Shown here: in pieces, positions 1-8,219 of the stretch
Position numbering within the stretch: the stretch's first letter is position 1
Layout of the letters: every line of letters starts with the position of its first letter
Assembly: GCA_017553635.1 (NCBI GenBank)
Contig: JAFZKN010000021.1
Span: forward strand, 1-64,000
Length of the DNA stretch: 64,000 nt
From: Treponema sp.
GTDB taxonomy: Bacteria > Spirochaetota > Spirochaetia > Treponematales > Treponemataceae
Direction of reading: 5' to 3'
Translations under genes and position numbers: made by a program
The notes under the pieces: model-generated
What the model saw: only the letters and a program-made list of their open reading frames with translations
The model's database searches: none
What the model was told of the DNA's origin: nothing

Positions 1-27
1 AAAATCGGCAGAAAAATCTGCCGATTT
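1..27 (-). terminator. Rho-independent terminator of the first gene
   Basis: Perfect 11-bp inverted repeat (arms 2-12 and 17-27, loop AAAA). Read on the minus strand the stem is followed by a T run that leaves the window. It lies just past the stop codon of the minus-strand gene at 33-1961, so it most likely ends that transcript. Confidence 0.75.
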
Positions 28-32
28 CAAAG

Positions 33-1961
33 CTACATATTCTTTACAAGGTAGACCATGTAAAGTTCAATATACCTGAGGAGCGCAACAGGCTCGCTTA
101 TTTTCTTCATGTTCGGAGTATCAGCAAGGGTTGCAGCAAGGTCGCGGATTCGATCGGCAGTAAAACTTTTGCTCGAAAGAGTTCTCAAAACTTTTCTCAT
201 GTAGTCACGTATGAGGGCGTTGACATCTTCCGTAAGGTCGCTGTTTGCCTGTTTTGAAATCATTTTATTCCACTGTTTGCGGTATGAAACAAGTTCACTT
301 TCGAGGGTAGTACCGGATGGAACAAATTCATGTTCAACTTCTTTGGCAGCTCTGATAAGTGCATCTTTTTTTGAAACAGTTTTCTGTGTAGAATGAGCTT
401 CGATATTATTAAGTTCAGCCTGAACTTCTTCTGATTGAACGATTCCTGCAGGCTTTGCCTTTTTCTTTCCCGGTTTTTTAGATTTTTTCTTTGTAAACAA
501 AGCAATAATCCACGAAAGGAATGGAATTGTATACCAGATAGGTAGAAGTATTTTTGCATTTTCAAGGATTTCATTTCTGTTAAGCTGAAGAATTCCAGCG
601 TAGCTGATCATTTCATCGCCTTCGAAAATACTTCCCTGTGCACCCATAGTAGAATTGTCCTGCATTTCAGTATTTAACACTGGAAGAAAGTTAGCAGTTA
701 ACAGAGAATACAGAACCGGAGCTTTTTCTCTAAGTTCATCTTCCAGTTTTTCGTTAAATGCTTTTTCTTCTGTCATTTCCGGAAGCTTTTCGAAATTCTG
801 AAGTCTTCTGAACCATTCTTTTGTAAGACTGTCATCGATTTCGGTGTGTGCATCGCTTGCAAGTCTTATAATAAGAGGGATTACATTATTCTTGTAGATA
901 AAATATCGTGTACCGTTTTCAATTTTAAATACGAGAAGTTTTGGAAGATCTTTTCCGACTGCTTCTGTAGTTTCCTTTTGCAGAAACTGTTTTAAATCCT
1001 GATCAGTAAACTGTCCGTAAAGCGGAATTCCTTTTGTATCTGTAAATTTTAAAATGGTATCCATTGTAAAATAGTAAGGCGGCTTTGTAAGACAGAGTTG
1101 AAGAGTTTTAATTGCAGATTCACGCTGAAGATTCTGCTGAGCTTCGTTCTTGTAATAAAGAATTACGATTTCGGCAATGTAAACTGACTGAAGTACATTT
1201 ATATCTTCTGTTGTAAAATCCTTTACTTTTTCGTAATCCTGTTTGATAAAATAACAGAGCTGGTTCCAGAAATAAAAACTGTCACCGGAACTTTCGAGTG
1301 AACGAAGTGCAACATCTGGTTTTGTCAAAAAAGAATTGAAAAAGTTTTTCGAAGAAATCTCCTTTCCGGGATTTGATATTCTTAATTTTTTAAGGTAATA
1401 GTCGTGGTATTCTTCTTTCTTAAGCATGCGCCGGATTTTTTCCATTACAGCATCGATAAGAATAGTAACAGGAACATTCCCAGGAAAGATTACAGGCGGA
1501 ACATTGTTAGGAAGCAGAATGGAGTAGAGCTGTTTGTCATTTTTGTCCTGTTTCGCCATGAGCTGGAGGACAATATCCTGAGAGTTCTGTTTGTTCAGAA
1601 CCTCGAGAGGGGCCTGTTTCGGAAGGTCGGTTACCGTTGGAAACGGGATTGACGGATTTGTCTGAATTTCTTTATAACGTTCAGCAAATTTAGTGACAAA
1701 AAAGCCTGTTACGAAAAGCGTCTTTTTTGCAGGATTTGTGTCGATTACGGCTACGCTTCTTGATTCAATGAGAGGGACAAGTTCTTTTTCTATGGCAGGT
1801 TCCGGGTTCCCGAGGTAGGTCACCAGATCTGCCTGCTGTTCTACATTGTGCTGGGCATAGCGTTTAATATAGTCACAGAAATCCTTGTATATTACGAACG
1901 GAGAGTTTTGTTTTGTTGCATAATATTTCAATAAAGTGGAGATATTTGATGTTACTGGCAT
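33..1961 (-). CDS. Conserved hypothetical protein, 642 aa, unrecognised
   Basis: I do not recognise this protein. It has no signal peptide at the N-terminus. It is mostly charged and probably helical, with one hydrophobic stretch near residues 478-497 (PIWYTIPFLSWIIALF) followed at once by a Lys-rich tract (KKKSKKPGKKKAK), which could be a single membrane anchor or a buried helix with a basic tail. The C-terminal 100 residues look like a helical bundle. It is transcribed alone, with a terminator directly after it. The start ATG at 1961 has no Shine-Dalgarno; instead a -10 box (TAAAAT) ends 9 nt upstream, so the mRNA may be leaderless. The long open frame with typical local codon use makes the gene itself secure; its function is unknown. 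Confidence 0.8.
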   Translation of the reverse strand: MPVTSNISTLLKYYATKQNSPFVIYKDFCDYIKRYAQHNVEQQADLVTYLGNPEPAIEKELVPLIESRSVAVIDTNPAKKTLFVTGFFVTKFAERYKEIQTNPSIPFPTVTDLPKQAPLEVLNKQNSQDIVLQLMAKQDKNDKQLYSILLPNNVPPVIFPGNVPVTILIDAVMEKIRRMLKKEEYHDYYLKKLRISNPGKEISSKNFFNSFLTKPDVALRSLESSGDSFYFWNQLCYFIKQDYEKVKDFTTEDINVLQSVYIAEIVILYYKNEAQQNLQRESAIKTLQLCLTKPPYYFTMDTILKFTDTKGIPLYGQFTDQDLKQFLQKETTEAVGKDLPKLLVFKIENGTRYFIYKNNVIPLIIRLASDAHTEIDDSLTKEWFRRLQNFEKLPEMTEEKAFNEKLEDELREKAPVLYSLLTANFLPVLNTEMQDNSTMGAQGSIFEGDEMISYAGILQLNRNEILENAKILLPIWYTIPFLSWIIALFTKKKSKKPGKKKAKPAGIVQSEEVQAELNNIEAHSTQKTVSKKDALIRAAKEVEHEFVPSGTTLESELVSYRKQWNKMISKQANSDLTEDVNALIRDYMRKVLRTLSSKSFTADRIRDLAATLADTPNMKKISEPVALLRYIELYMVYLVKNM

Positions 1962-1970
1962 ATTAGATAC

Positions 1971-1999
1971 ATTTTAACAGTCTTTTTGCTATAAAACAA
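1971..1999 (-). promoter_or_regulatory. Sigma-70-type promoter for the 642-aa gene
   Basis: Minus strand: -35 TTGTTT (1999-1994), 17-nt spacer, -10 TAAAAT (1976-1971). The ATG at 1961 begins 9 nt after the -10 box, so transcription would start about 2 nt before the start codon. Confidence 0.45.
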
Positions 2000-2034
2000 G
2001 AAAAAAAAGCATCTTATTTTTAAATTCTATTCAA

Positions 2035-2063
2035 TTGATTAAATCTTTCTAAGTGAATAAAAT
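2035..2063 (+). promoter_or_regulatory. Sigma-70-type promoter for hisC
   Basis: -35 TTGATT (2035-2040), 17-nt spacer, -10 TAAAAT (2058-2063). The expected start near 2070 leaves a leader of about 25 nt carrying a CGGAG ribosome-binding site before the ATG at 2096. Confidence 0.5.
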
Positions 2064-2095
2064 AAAAAAAGACTTTCAGTAAAACGGAGTAAAAA

Positions 2096-3259
2096 ATGTT
2101 ATCTTCCAGAATGAATAAGCTAAATCCCTATGTTCCAGGAGAACAGCCTAAAGACAGGGAATATATAAAGATAAATGCAAACGAAAATCCCTATCCGCCG
2201 TCAAAAAAGGTCTCCGAGGCTATAAAGAATCTCATAGACAACAACCCTGAAAAATTAGGTCTTTATCCTGATCCTGATTCGCTTGAACTGCACGAAGCTA
2301 TAGCTGACATGCTCAATAAAACCGGGGCTGTTCTTTCGCGTGCAGTAATTAAGGGTGATTCTGTAGAGCCGTCTGCTGAGGACAGGATTCCTTTTACCGT
2401 AACACCTGATATGATCTATACAGGCAACGGAAGTGATGAAGTTCTTTCGTTTGTTTTTTATGCTTTCTTTGATTCTGGTCGTAAGCTTGTATGTCCGGAG
2501 CATTCTTACAGTTTTTATCCTGTTTACTGCGGATTTTATGATATTCCCCGTGAACCAGTTGCATTAAAATCTGACTGGACTCTTGATACGGAAAAAATGG
2601 TTAAGTTTGCAAACGAATATGATTCTGGAATGATTTTTGCAAATCCTAATGCACCGACAAGTCTTGCACTTACACGAGGGCAGATAAAAAAAATGCTCGA
2701 TGCAGCTCCAAAAAACAGGGTTTTTGTCGTTGATGAGGCATATGTTGATTTTGGTGGCGAGAGTGTAATTCCGCTTTTAAAGGATTATAAAAATCTTGTA
2801 GTCGTAAGGACATTCAGTAAGAGTTTCTGTGGTGCAGGAATGAGAAGCGGTTATATCGTTGCAGATCCACAGCTTGTTAATGCAGTAACGACTGTAAAAA
2901 ACAGTTTAAATCACTTTCCGATGGATGCAGTTACTCAGGTCGCATGTGTTGCTGCATGTAATGATGCTGCTTACTATGTTGAATGTGCAAAAAAAGTTTG
3001 CGCTGTTCGCGAAGATTTTATTTCTTATTTGAAAAAAAACGGTTATACTGTAAATGATTCAAAAACAAATTTCGTTTTTGTTAAAAAAGACGGACTTGAC
3101 GGAAAGAAAGCATATGAGTTTATCCGCGACAACGGAATTCTTGTACGACGTTTTGATACTCCGGGAATCGAACAGTATCTTAGAATAACAATCGGAACTC
3201 AAAAGCAGATGGATGAGCTTAAAAAAATAATGGATCGTCTGCTACAGGAGGAAAAATGA
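2096..3259 (+). CDS. hisC: Histidinol-phosphate aminotransferase-like PLP enzyme
   Basis: Class I/II (fold type I) aminotransferase that would transfer the amino group of glutamate to imidazole-acetol phosphate in histidine biosynthesis. Visible landmarks are the N-terminal NANENPYPPS motif, TGNGSDEV for phosphate contact, NPNAPTS, DEAYVDF with the aspartate that binds the PLP pyridine nitrogen, and RTFSKSFCGAGMRSG, with the Schiff-base lysine near residue 242. At 387 aa it is somewhat longer than usual because of an insert around residues 78-100. A methionine at residue 6 is an alternative start, but CGGAG sits well for the first. The last four bases overlap the next gene (ATGA). No other his genes are nearby, so aromatic aminotransferase activity is possible; such enzymes often take both substrates. 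Confidence 0.85.
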   Translation: MLSSRMNKLNPYVPGEQPKDREYIKINANENPYPPSKKVSEAIKNLIDNNPEKLGLYPDPDSLELHEAIADMLNKTGAVLSRAVIKGDSVEPSAEDRIPFTVTPDMIYTGNGSDEVLSFVFYAFFDSGRKLVCPEHSYSFYPVYCGFYDIPREPVALKSDWTLDTEKMVKFANEYDSGMIFANPNAPTSLALTRGQIKKMLDAAPKNRVFVVDEAYVDFGGESVIPLLKDYKNLVVVRTFSKSFCGAGMRSGYIVADPQLVNAVTTVKNSLNHFPMDAVTQVACVAACNDAAYYVECAKKVCAVREDFISYLKKNGYTVNDSKTNFVFVKKDGLDGKKAYEFIRDNGILVRRFDTPGIEQYLRITIGTQKQMDELKKIMDRLLQEEK

Positions 3260-3975
3260 AATTTTTAATTATATCTGATATGCACGGAAACTTAGAAAAC
3301 CTTGATAAACTTGATCCTGTTTTTAAAGAAGTTGACGGAGTTTTGTGTGCAGGAGATTTTACAGAGTTTAAAAAAACAGGACCTGAAGAAACTGTTTTAA
3401 TAAAAAAAACTGCAAAAACTGTTTTAGAAAAACTTGTTTCAAAACATGAATCAATCTTTTCTGTAATCGGAAACTGTGATGAACCGGACTTTCTTGAAGA
3501 AATTGAAAACCAGGACATAAGCGTTCATAAGGGACTTTTATTTCACGAAGGCTTTGCAATTGCAGGAAGCAGCGGCGGATTAGTTTTTACTAAAGTAACT
3601 CCATATGAAAGAACAGAAGAAGACCTTCTTTCTGATTTTGAAATCGTAGAAAATTCTGCTGAATCATGTGTTGACGAAAACGGGCACTTTCATAATCTTA
3701 TTATTGTTTCTCATAATCCGCCGCGTTGTGAAAAACTCGACAGCCCTGCGCCCGGAGTACATGCGGGAAGTCCAATGTTTACAGATTTTATAAAGAAATA
3801 CTGTCCTGTGCTTGTAGTTACGGGGCATATTCACGAGGGGACTGGTGTAGAAAAAATAGGGGATACAACCGTTGTAAATCCAGGTTCGCTTGCAGAAGGA
3901 AACTATGCTGTCGCAGAATTCCAAAAGCAGAACGAAGACTGGATTTTACAAAGCTGTGAACTTAAGAAACTGTAA
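3256..3975 (+). CDS. YfcE-type metallophosphoesterase
   Basis: Calcineurin-like phosphoesterase of the YfcE/MJ0936 group, which hydrolyses phosphodiester bonds with a two-metal centre. The metal ligands are visible in order: D8-x-H10 (ISDMHGN), AGDFTE near residue 34, IGNCDE, VSHNPP, and VTGHIHEG near the C-terminus. Its 239 aa include an insert between the GNCDE and SHNPP blocks compared with the ~180-aa YfcE proteins. It is translationally coupled to hisC through an ATGA overlap and has GGAGG just upstream. The physiological substrate cannot be told from the sequence. The 3' end overlaps the convergent DUF975 gene by 14 bases. Confidence 0.85.
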   Translation: MKFLIISDMHGNLENLDKLDPVFKEVDGVLCAGDFTEFKKTGPEETVLIKKTAKTVLEKLVSKHESIFSVIGNCDEPDFLEEIENQDISVHKGLLFHEGFAIAGSSGGLVFTKVTPYERTEEDLLSDFEIVENSAESCVDENGHFHNLIIVSHNPPRCEKLDSPAPGVHAGSPMFTDFIKKYCPVLVVTGHIHEGTGVEKIGDTTVVNPGSLAEGNYAVAEFQKQNEDWILQSCELKKL

Positions 3976-4741
3976 TTTCTTTTTCGGCTTTCATTGCCCT
4001 GTAGTAATTATATTTTGCCAGAGTGTAATAAGGGGCTGTCCATAAATAGGATATACCTAATGTGAATATAGACAAAAGTCCCCAGCCGATAAAGGAAAGA
4101 TCAAATACAAATAAATTTCCGATGTTGTGTTTTGTAATTGCAACGCTGTCGCTTAATGATTTTATTACACCGTTTTCCGGGTTCTCTGCCAGAATAAAAA
4201 TATCACAACTGTAAGCAAGTGATTTCCAGATGATAATTACATAAGTGGCCAGCAAGGCAACTGCTGAAATGCTAATTAATACTATTTCTGCTGTGCCGAT
4301 TCCGGATTGCTCCTGTTTGAAAAGACTCAGAGCTATCATAATAAAAACAGGTATCATTACTACGGCCATGCATGCTATTTCCCAGATATACAGCCAGAGA
4401 GCTCTCCACCAGAAACATCCCATGGCTTTCCCTATATATCCCAGATTATCAACAAAAGTTCTGAATGTTACATGTTCATCTGTTTTTGTCATATCAATTA
4501 TGGTTTTTATATAACCGAATTGAAGAATCGGAAAAAACAGTAAGAATATAATCTCAAGAAAATATAGAACAAAAACCCATACAATAAATTTAGGACTATC
4601 ACTGATTTTTAATAAGAAATACCAGAATGGAATAAAAAAAAGTAGACAAAGACAGAATATCAGAAGTCCTGCAAGTACAGGAACTGTATAGTTTCCTTTT
4701 AAAAATTCCTTTGCTTTTTGCTTTTCGTATGCTCTATCCAT
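3962..4741 (-). CDS. DUF975-family integral membrane protein
   Basis: About 259 aa with roughly six hydrophobic segments, starting MDRAYEKQKAKEFLKGNY. The opening followed by a first membrane helix, and the C-terminal part (GWGLLSIFTLGISYLWTAPY), match the DUF975 family of bacterial membrane proteins of unknown function. An in-frame ATG exists 36 bases upstream at 4777, but GAAGG sits correctly for the ATG at 4741, which also avoids overlap with the preceding gene. It is the last gene of an nfeD-stomatin-DUF975 operon, so it may share a role in membrane quality control or microdomains; that is inference from context. Confidence 0.75.
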   Translation of the reverse strand: MDRAYEKQKAKEFLKGNYTVPVLAGLLIFCLCLLFFIPFWYFLLKISDSPKFIVWVFVLYFLEIIFLLFFPILQFGYIKTIIDMTKTDEHVTFRTFVDNLGYIGKAMGCFWWRALWLYIWEIACMAVVMIPVFIMIALSLFKQEQSGIGTAEIVLISISAVALLATYVIIIWKSLAYSCDIFILAENPENGVIKSLSDSVAITKHNIGNLFVFDLSFIGWGLLSIFTLGISYLWTAPYYTLAKYNYYRAMKAEKEITVS

Positions 4742-4751
4742 AAGACCTTCT

Positions 4752-5639
4752 TTATTTAGATTTAGCAATGGCTGCAAGGCTTGTTACAAGGCCTGCCATA
4801 TTCTGAATGTCTGCTGGAATGATGATTTTTGTAGCCTGACCGTCAGCGGCAACTTCAAAAGCTTCAAGGCTTCTGAGTTTTAAAACGCCTTCATCAAGCT
4901 TAACTTCTTTAATCATTCTCAAACCTTCTGCCTTAGCACTCTGAACTTCTCTGATTGCTTCGGCTTCACCTTTTGCTTTCTGGATTGCAGCTTCTTTTTC
5001 TGCTTCTGCTTCGAGGATTAAAGCCTGTTTTTTACCTTCTGCTTCGAGAATTGCAGACTGCTTGTGTCCTTCTGAAATAAGAATCTGTTCGCGGCGTTCG
5101 CGTTCTGCCTTCATCTGTTTTTCCATTGCAACACGGATTGCCTGAGGCGGCTCAATGTTTTTAACTTCTACACGGTTTACTTTAATTCCCCATGGGTCTG
5201 TTGCTTCGTCAAGAATAGAGCGCATCTTTGTGTTGATTACATCACGGCTTGTAAGTGTTTCATCAAGCTCAAGATCACCGATGATGTTACGGAGTGTTGT
5301 AGCACTGAGGTTTTCAAGAGCGTTGATAGGACGTTCTACACCGTATGTGTATAATTTTGGATCTGTAATCTGAAAGTAAACTACAGTATCAATCATCATT
5401 GTTACGTTATCTTTTGTAATTACAGGCTGTGGATCAAAATCAAGAACTTTTTCCTTGAGGGAAATTCTGTTTACGATTCTGTCGATAAACGGAATCTTTA
5501 CATGAAGTCCTACTTCCCATGTGCTGCTGTAAGCACCAAGTCTTTCGATTACCGATGCACATGACTGTGGAATGATACGGATGTTTGCTGCAATCAAAAT
5601 TACGATTACTGCAATTACTGCTGCTAATAAAATTGTCAT
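4752..5639 (-). CDS. SPFH/Band 7 (stomatin/QmcA-like) membrane protein
   Basis: 295 aa: an N-terminal membrane helix (residues 1-20), a Band 7/PHB domain (about 25-180, with IPQSCASVIERLGAY and the typical TTLRNIIGDLELDETLTSRD and WGIKVNRVEVKNIEPP blocks), an Ala/Glu-rich coiled coil (about 170-235), and a short C-terminal tail. Stomatin-family proteins oligomerise on the inner membrane, organise microdomains and often partner with NfeD. That partner gene lies directly upstream. AGGAG sits just before the ATG. Compared with HflK/HflC, the layout and the NfeD neighbour favour the QmcA/slipin type. Confidence 0.92.
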   Translation of the reverse strand: MTILLAAVIAVIVILIAANIRIIPQSCASVIERLGAYSSTWEVGLHVKIPFIDRIVNRISLKEKVLDFDPQPVITKDNVTMMIDTVVYFQITDPKLYTYGVERPINALENLSATTLRNIIGDLELDETLTSRDVINTKMRSILDEATDPWGIKVNRVEVKNIEPPQAIRVAMEKQMKAERERREQILISEGHKQSAILEAEGKKQALILEAEAEKEAAIQKAKGEAEAIREVQSAKAEGLRMIKEVKLDEGVLKLRSLEAFEVAADGQATKIIIPADIQNMAGLVTSLAAIAKSK

Positions 5640-5666
5640 TCTTTTTCTCCTATTAATTAAGCAAAA

Positions 5667-6107
5667 TTATATCAGCTCTACTATTAATGTATTTCCCTCT
5701 ACCGAAGAAACAGTACAGCGTGAATCCTTTTCTATCTGTATATTGTCTTTTGATCTTGCGTTCCACGTAACTCCGTTAGAAGTTTTTGCTTCACCTTTTT
5801 CAAATGGCATTATTGCTTTAGTTATGAGAACTTCTGTTCCTTCCAGAGTGTTTGGATTCTTTTTTGCTTTTTTTAAATACTTGAGCGCAAGCGGTCTTGT
5901 AGAAATTAAAAGCACAAAAGTAAGCACTACGAAAATCAAAAGCTGCCATCTAAGAGACAGATTTGTTTTTGAAAGGAAAATGAGCGGAATACCTGCAATG
6001 GCCGCCCAGATTGTTGTAAGAGAAAGGGTAGCAGCTTCGATAACGAGGCATACTACAACAATACCCAGCCATATCCATGGCAAAACATTTGGAATAAAAT
6101 CTATCAT
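5667..6107 (-). CDS. NfeD-family membrane protein (short form)
   Basis: About 146 aa with two or three membrane helices (PWIWLGIVVVCLVIEAATL and LLIFVVLTFVLLI) and a C-terminal OB-fold domain (GTEVLITKAIMPFEKGEAK..VTWNARS). This is the short NfeD form without the ClpP-like protease domain; these act as partners of stomatin proteins. Two ATGs lie upstream (6116, 6113), but a TATAAT box at 6120-6115 overlaps them, so a transcript from that promoter would first offer the ATG at 6107. It is the first gene of the nfeD-stomatin-DUF975 operon, with 27 bases between its stop and the next start. Confidence 0.85.
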   Translation of the reverse strand: MIDFIPNVLPWIWLGIVVVCLVIEAATLSLTTIWAAIAGIPLIFLSKTNLSLRWQLLIFVVLTFVLLISTRPLALKYLKKAKKNPNTLEGTEVLITKAIMPFEKGEAKTSNGVTWNARSKDNIQIEKDSRCTVSSVEGNTLIVELI

Positions 6108-6114
6108 GGACATC

Positions 6115-6143
6115 ATTATAAGGCAAAATCAACTAATAGAAAA
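6115..6143 (-). promoter_or_regulatory. Promoter of the nfeD operon
   Basis: Minus strand: perfect -10 TATAAT (6120-6115) with only a weak -35 (TTTTCT, 6143-6138) at 17-nt spacing. Start of transcription expected near 6108, directly before the ATG at 6107. Confidence 0.4.
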
Positions 6144-6206
6144 GTCAAAAAAAGGACTTTTTATTGCTGCTCTAAAGATGGTACACTAACCAGGGATTTA
6201 GAAACT

Positions 6207-7121
6207 ATGAACATTACAACAAAACAATTTCAAATTTTATCAGATATAAATCTGGTGTGGGATTTTCTTGTAGAAACCTACGACTGGAAAAATGCAAGTG
6301 GACGACCGGCGCCGTTTTTTGAATATGCACTCACTGCAACCTGGATGGATTCGTCATATTCTTTTTTGGACCGCTTCTGGTTCGATGGAGATAAGGTTGT
6401 GGCTTTTGTTTATTATGAAGCACCGGTGACAGATATTTATTTTAACGTTCGCAAGGGCTATGAATTTCTTGCAGACGAGCTTATTGAATATGCTGTTACC
6501 ACTATGCCTCATTTTAATGGCGAGCAGCAGTTTGTCTTTTCGGATGGGCAGCAGTTCTTAAAGGATGCAGCAGCAAAGCGTGGATTCAAACAGGTTTATG
6601 AATATGAGGACCTGATTTTTGATTTTAAGAACGAACTGAATTACGAGCTTCCGGAAGGTTATCATTTTGTAGACCATAAGGATATTGATATCGTAAAATG
6701 TTCAAAGCTCTGCTGGTATGGTTTTGGTCATGGCGAGCGCGGCGAGTTTACAGGCTGGGATAAGTACGACGATTCTCTGGAATGGACTCCGGCTAAATCT
6801 CATAAGGACGGCTGGGCTTCTTTTATGTCTCCTACTCCTCATGAAACTCCAGAGTTCAATATCATCATAGCTGATAAGAACGAAGAATATGTCTGCTTCT
6901 CCGGTATGTGGTGGGTTCCTCAAAATAATCTTGCTTACATGGAACCGCTTTGTACTCACCCGGATCACAGAAAGCGCGGTCTGGCGGCGGCAGCACTTAC
7001 ACAACATTACCGCACACTCAAGCCTCTGGGTGCTACTCACATGACCGGCGGAGATGATGAGTTTTACAAAAAGATTGGATATGGAAAAGGATATCACTGG
7101 ACAATATGGAGAAAGCAATGA
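6207..7121 (+). CDS. GNAT-family N-acetyltransferase
   Basis: 304-aa protein whose C-terminal third carries the GNAT acetyl-CoA signature: YMEPLCTHPDHRKRGLAAAAL, where the strand, V/C-T-H-P-x-x-R-x-x-G and helix bind the pyrophosphate of CoA. The N-terminal half (residues 1-140) looks like a second, degenerate GNAT-like domain, as in two-domain acetyltransferases. The acceptor substrate is unknown. It is monocistronic, opposite the nfeD operon, with a rather weak ribosome-binding site (GGGATTTAG). Confidence 0.8.
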   Translation: MNITTKQFQILSDINLVWDFLVETYDWKNASGRPAPFFEYALTATWMDSSYSFLDRFWFDGDKVVAFVYYEAPVTDIYFNVRKGYEFLADELIEYAVTTMPHFNGEQQFVFSDGQQFLKDAAAKRGFKQVYEYEDLIFDFKNELNYELPEGYHFVDHKDIDIVKCSKLCWYGFGHGERGEFTGWDKYDDSLEWTPAKSHKDGWASFMSPTPHETPEFNIIIADKNEEYVCFSGMWWVPQNNLAYMEPLCTHPDHRKRGLAAAALTQHYRTLKPLGATHMTGGDDEFYKKIGYGKGYHWTIWRKQ

Positions 7122-7182
7122 TATAAAAGCCCTTGCAGATGCAATGGCAAAATCTTATTCAGAAAGAACCATGGACATTTAA
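7122..7182 (+). pseudogene. Possible remnant of a coding sequence
   Basis: After the acetyltransferase stop, a frame that ends with TAA at 7180-7182 reads IKALADAMAKSYSERTMDI without its own start codon. It looks like the tail of a degraded gene, but it is too short to assign and could be chance. Confidence 0.2.
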
Positions 7183-7248
7183 TTCTCCCGACAAAACTCC
7201 GCAAGATTGTTCGAGTAAATATTTTAAGATGGAGCTAAACTTTCCGTA

Positions 7249-7284
7249 TGATGTGCCAGGTGACTGAAGTAAACCTGCACATCA
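7249..7284 (+). promoter_or_regulatory. Strong hairpin directly upstream of a ribosome-binding site
   Basis: TGATGTGC-C-AGGT (7249-7261) pairs with ACCT-GCACATCA (7273-7284): 12 bp with one bulged C and an 11-nt loop. The GGAGG ribosome-binding site of the oxidoreductase gene begins two bases later. No T run follows, so it is not a typical terminator. It could be an operator dyad or an mRNA leader structure. Confidence 0.5.
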
Positions 7285-7298
7285 CGGAGGTTTAGAAA

Positions 7299-8219
7299 AT
7301 GAATATTGCAATTTTGGGAACAGGTTTTGGAAAGGAACATGTAAAGTTTTTCTGTCAGGAAAAACTGGTAGATAAAATTGTTGTCTGGGGACGTAACTCA
7401 GAGAAACTGGCTGAAATTGAAAAAGAACTTTTCGTCCAAACCACAACCAATCTGGATGATATTCTGAATGACCAAACAATTGAACTTGTAGATGTATGTC
7501 TTCCGACGCAAGTTCACGCTGACTATGCCATAAAAGCTCTTCGTGCCGGAAAGTATGTCTTTGTAGAAATGCCTCTGGCAGACACAAAGGAAAACGGGCA
7601 AAAGATTTTAGAAGCAGCAAAGGAATATGGTCGCCGCGTTTTTGTAGATTTGTTTTTGCAGTTTGAATATCCTTATCAGCTTTTGAATCAGATTAAGGAA
7701 GATAAGCGCTATGGCGATTTAGTCAACTTTCAGATAAAACGCCAGACACCGCACTGGTGGGGAAATCTGGACCTCAAAAATATTTCTTTAAATCTTATGC
7801 ACCATGACATCGATTTTGTGTTACAATTACTGGGAAAGCCAGATACAGTTTCTGTTGAAGGAAAAGATGTCCGAGCGGAATGCGCTGCCGTAACCGCGCA
7901 ATTTGGCTACAAAAATACGATGGCAACCATTAATGGTAACTCAGCGCTTTTTAATTCCTGTCCTTTCAGTACAGGTTTTGAAGCGACCTTTGAAAAGGCC
8001 TTTATCCGTTATTTTGAAGACGGGTATCAGAATGGTCGTACAGACACAAAGCTTGAAATCTTCACTGATGAAAAACTGGAAGAAATAAAACTTGAACAGC
8101 AGAACTGCTACGAGCTTGTGTGTCATAATGTATTGGAATCAATTCTGGAAAATAAAAAGTCCAGGCTTGATATTGAACACGCCCTGCTCACGCTGGAAAC
8201 GATAAATGATTGGTTTTGA
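7299..8219 (+). CDS. Gfo/Idh/MocA-family oxidoreductase
   Basis: 306-aa NAD(P)-dependent dehydrogenase-like protein. The Rossmann start NIAILGTGFGKEH is followed by the family block DVCLPTQVHADYAIKALRAG, and then VFVEMPLA where most members have the EKP motif; the usually catalytic lysine is replaced by methionine here. The C-terminal alpha/beta domain (about 120-300) has a typical GxxxNxxxHDID-like stretch (NLMHHDIDFVLQLLG). Substrates in this family are mostly sugars or inositols; the altered EKP motif makes ordinary dehydrogenase activity uncertain. GGAGG lies 8 nt before the ATG. It overlaps the following AraC regulator by 14 bases, so the two are probably co-expressed. Confidence 0.82.
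   Translation: MNIAILGTGFGKEHVKFFCQEKLVDKIVVWGRNSEKLAEIEKELFVQTTTNLDDILNDQTIELVDVCLPTQVHADYAIKALRAGKYVFVEMPLADTKENGQKILEAAKEYGRRVFVDLFLQFEYPYQLLNQIKEDKRYGDLVNFQIKRQTPHWWGNLDLKNISLNLMHHDIDFVLQLLGKPDTVSVEGKDVRAECAAVTAQFGYKNTMATINGNSALFNSCPFSTGFEATFEKAFIRYFEDGYQNGRTDTKLEIFTDEKLEEIKLEQQNCYELVCHNVLESILENKKSRLDIEHALLTLETINDWF

Noticed and set aside
5572..6189. 205-codon plus-strand frame opposite nfeD and the stomatin gene
   Set aside because: It is antisense to two well-supported genes, with no ribosome-binding site or family resemblance.
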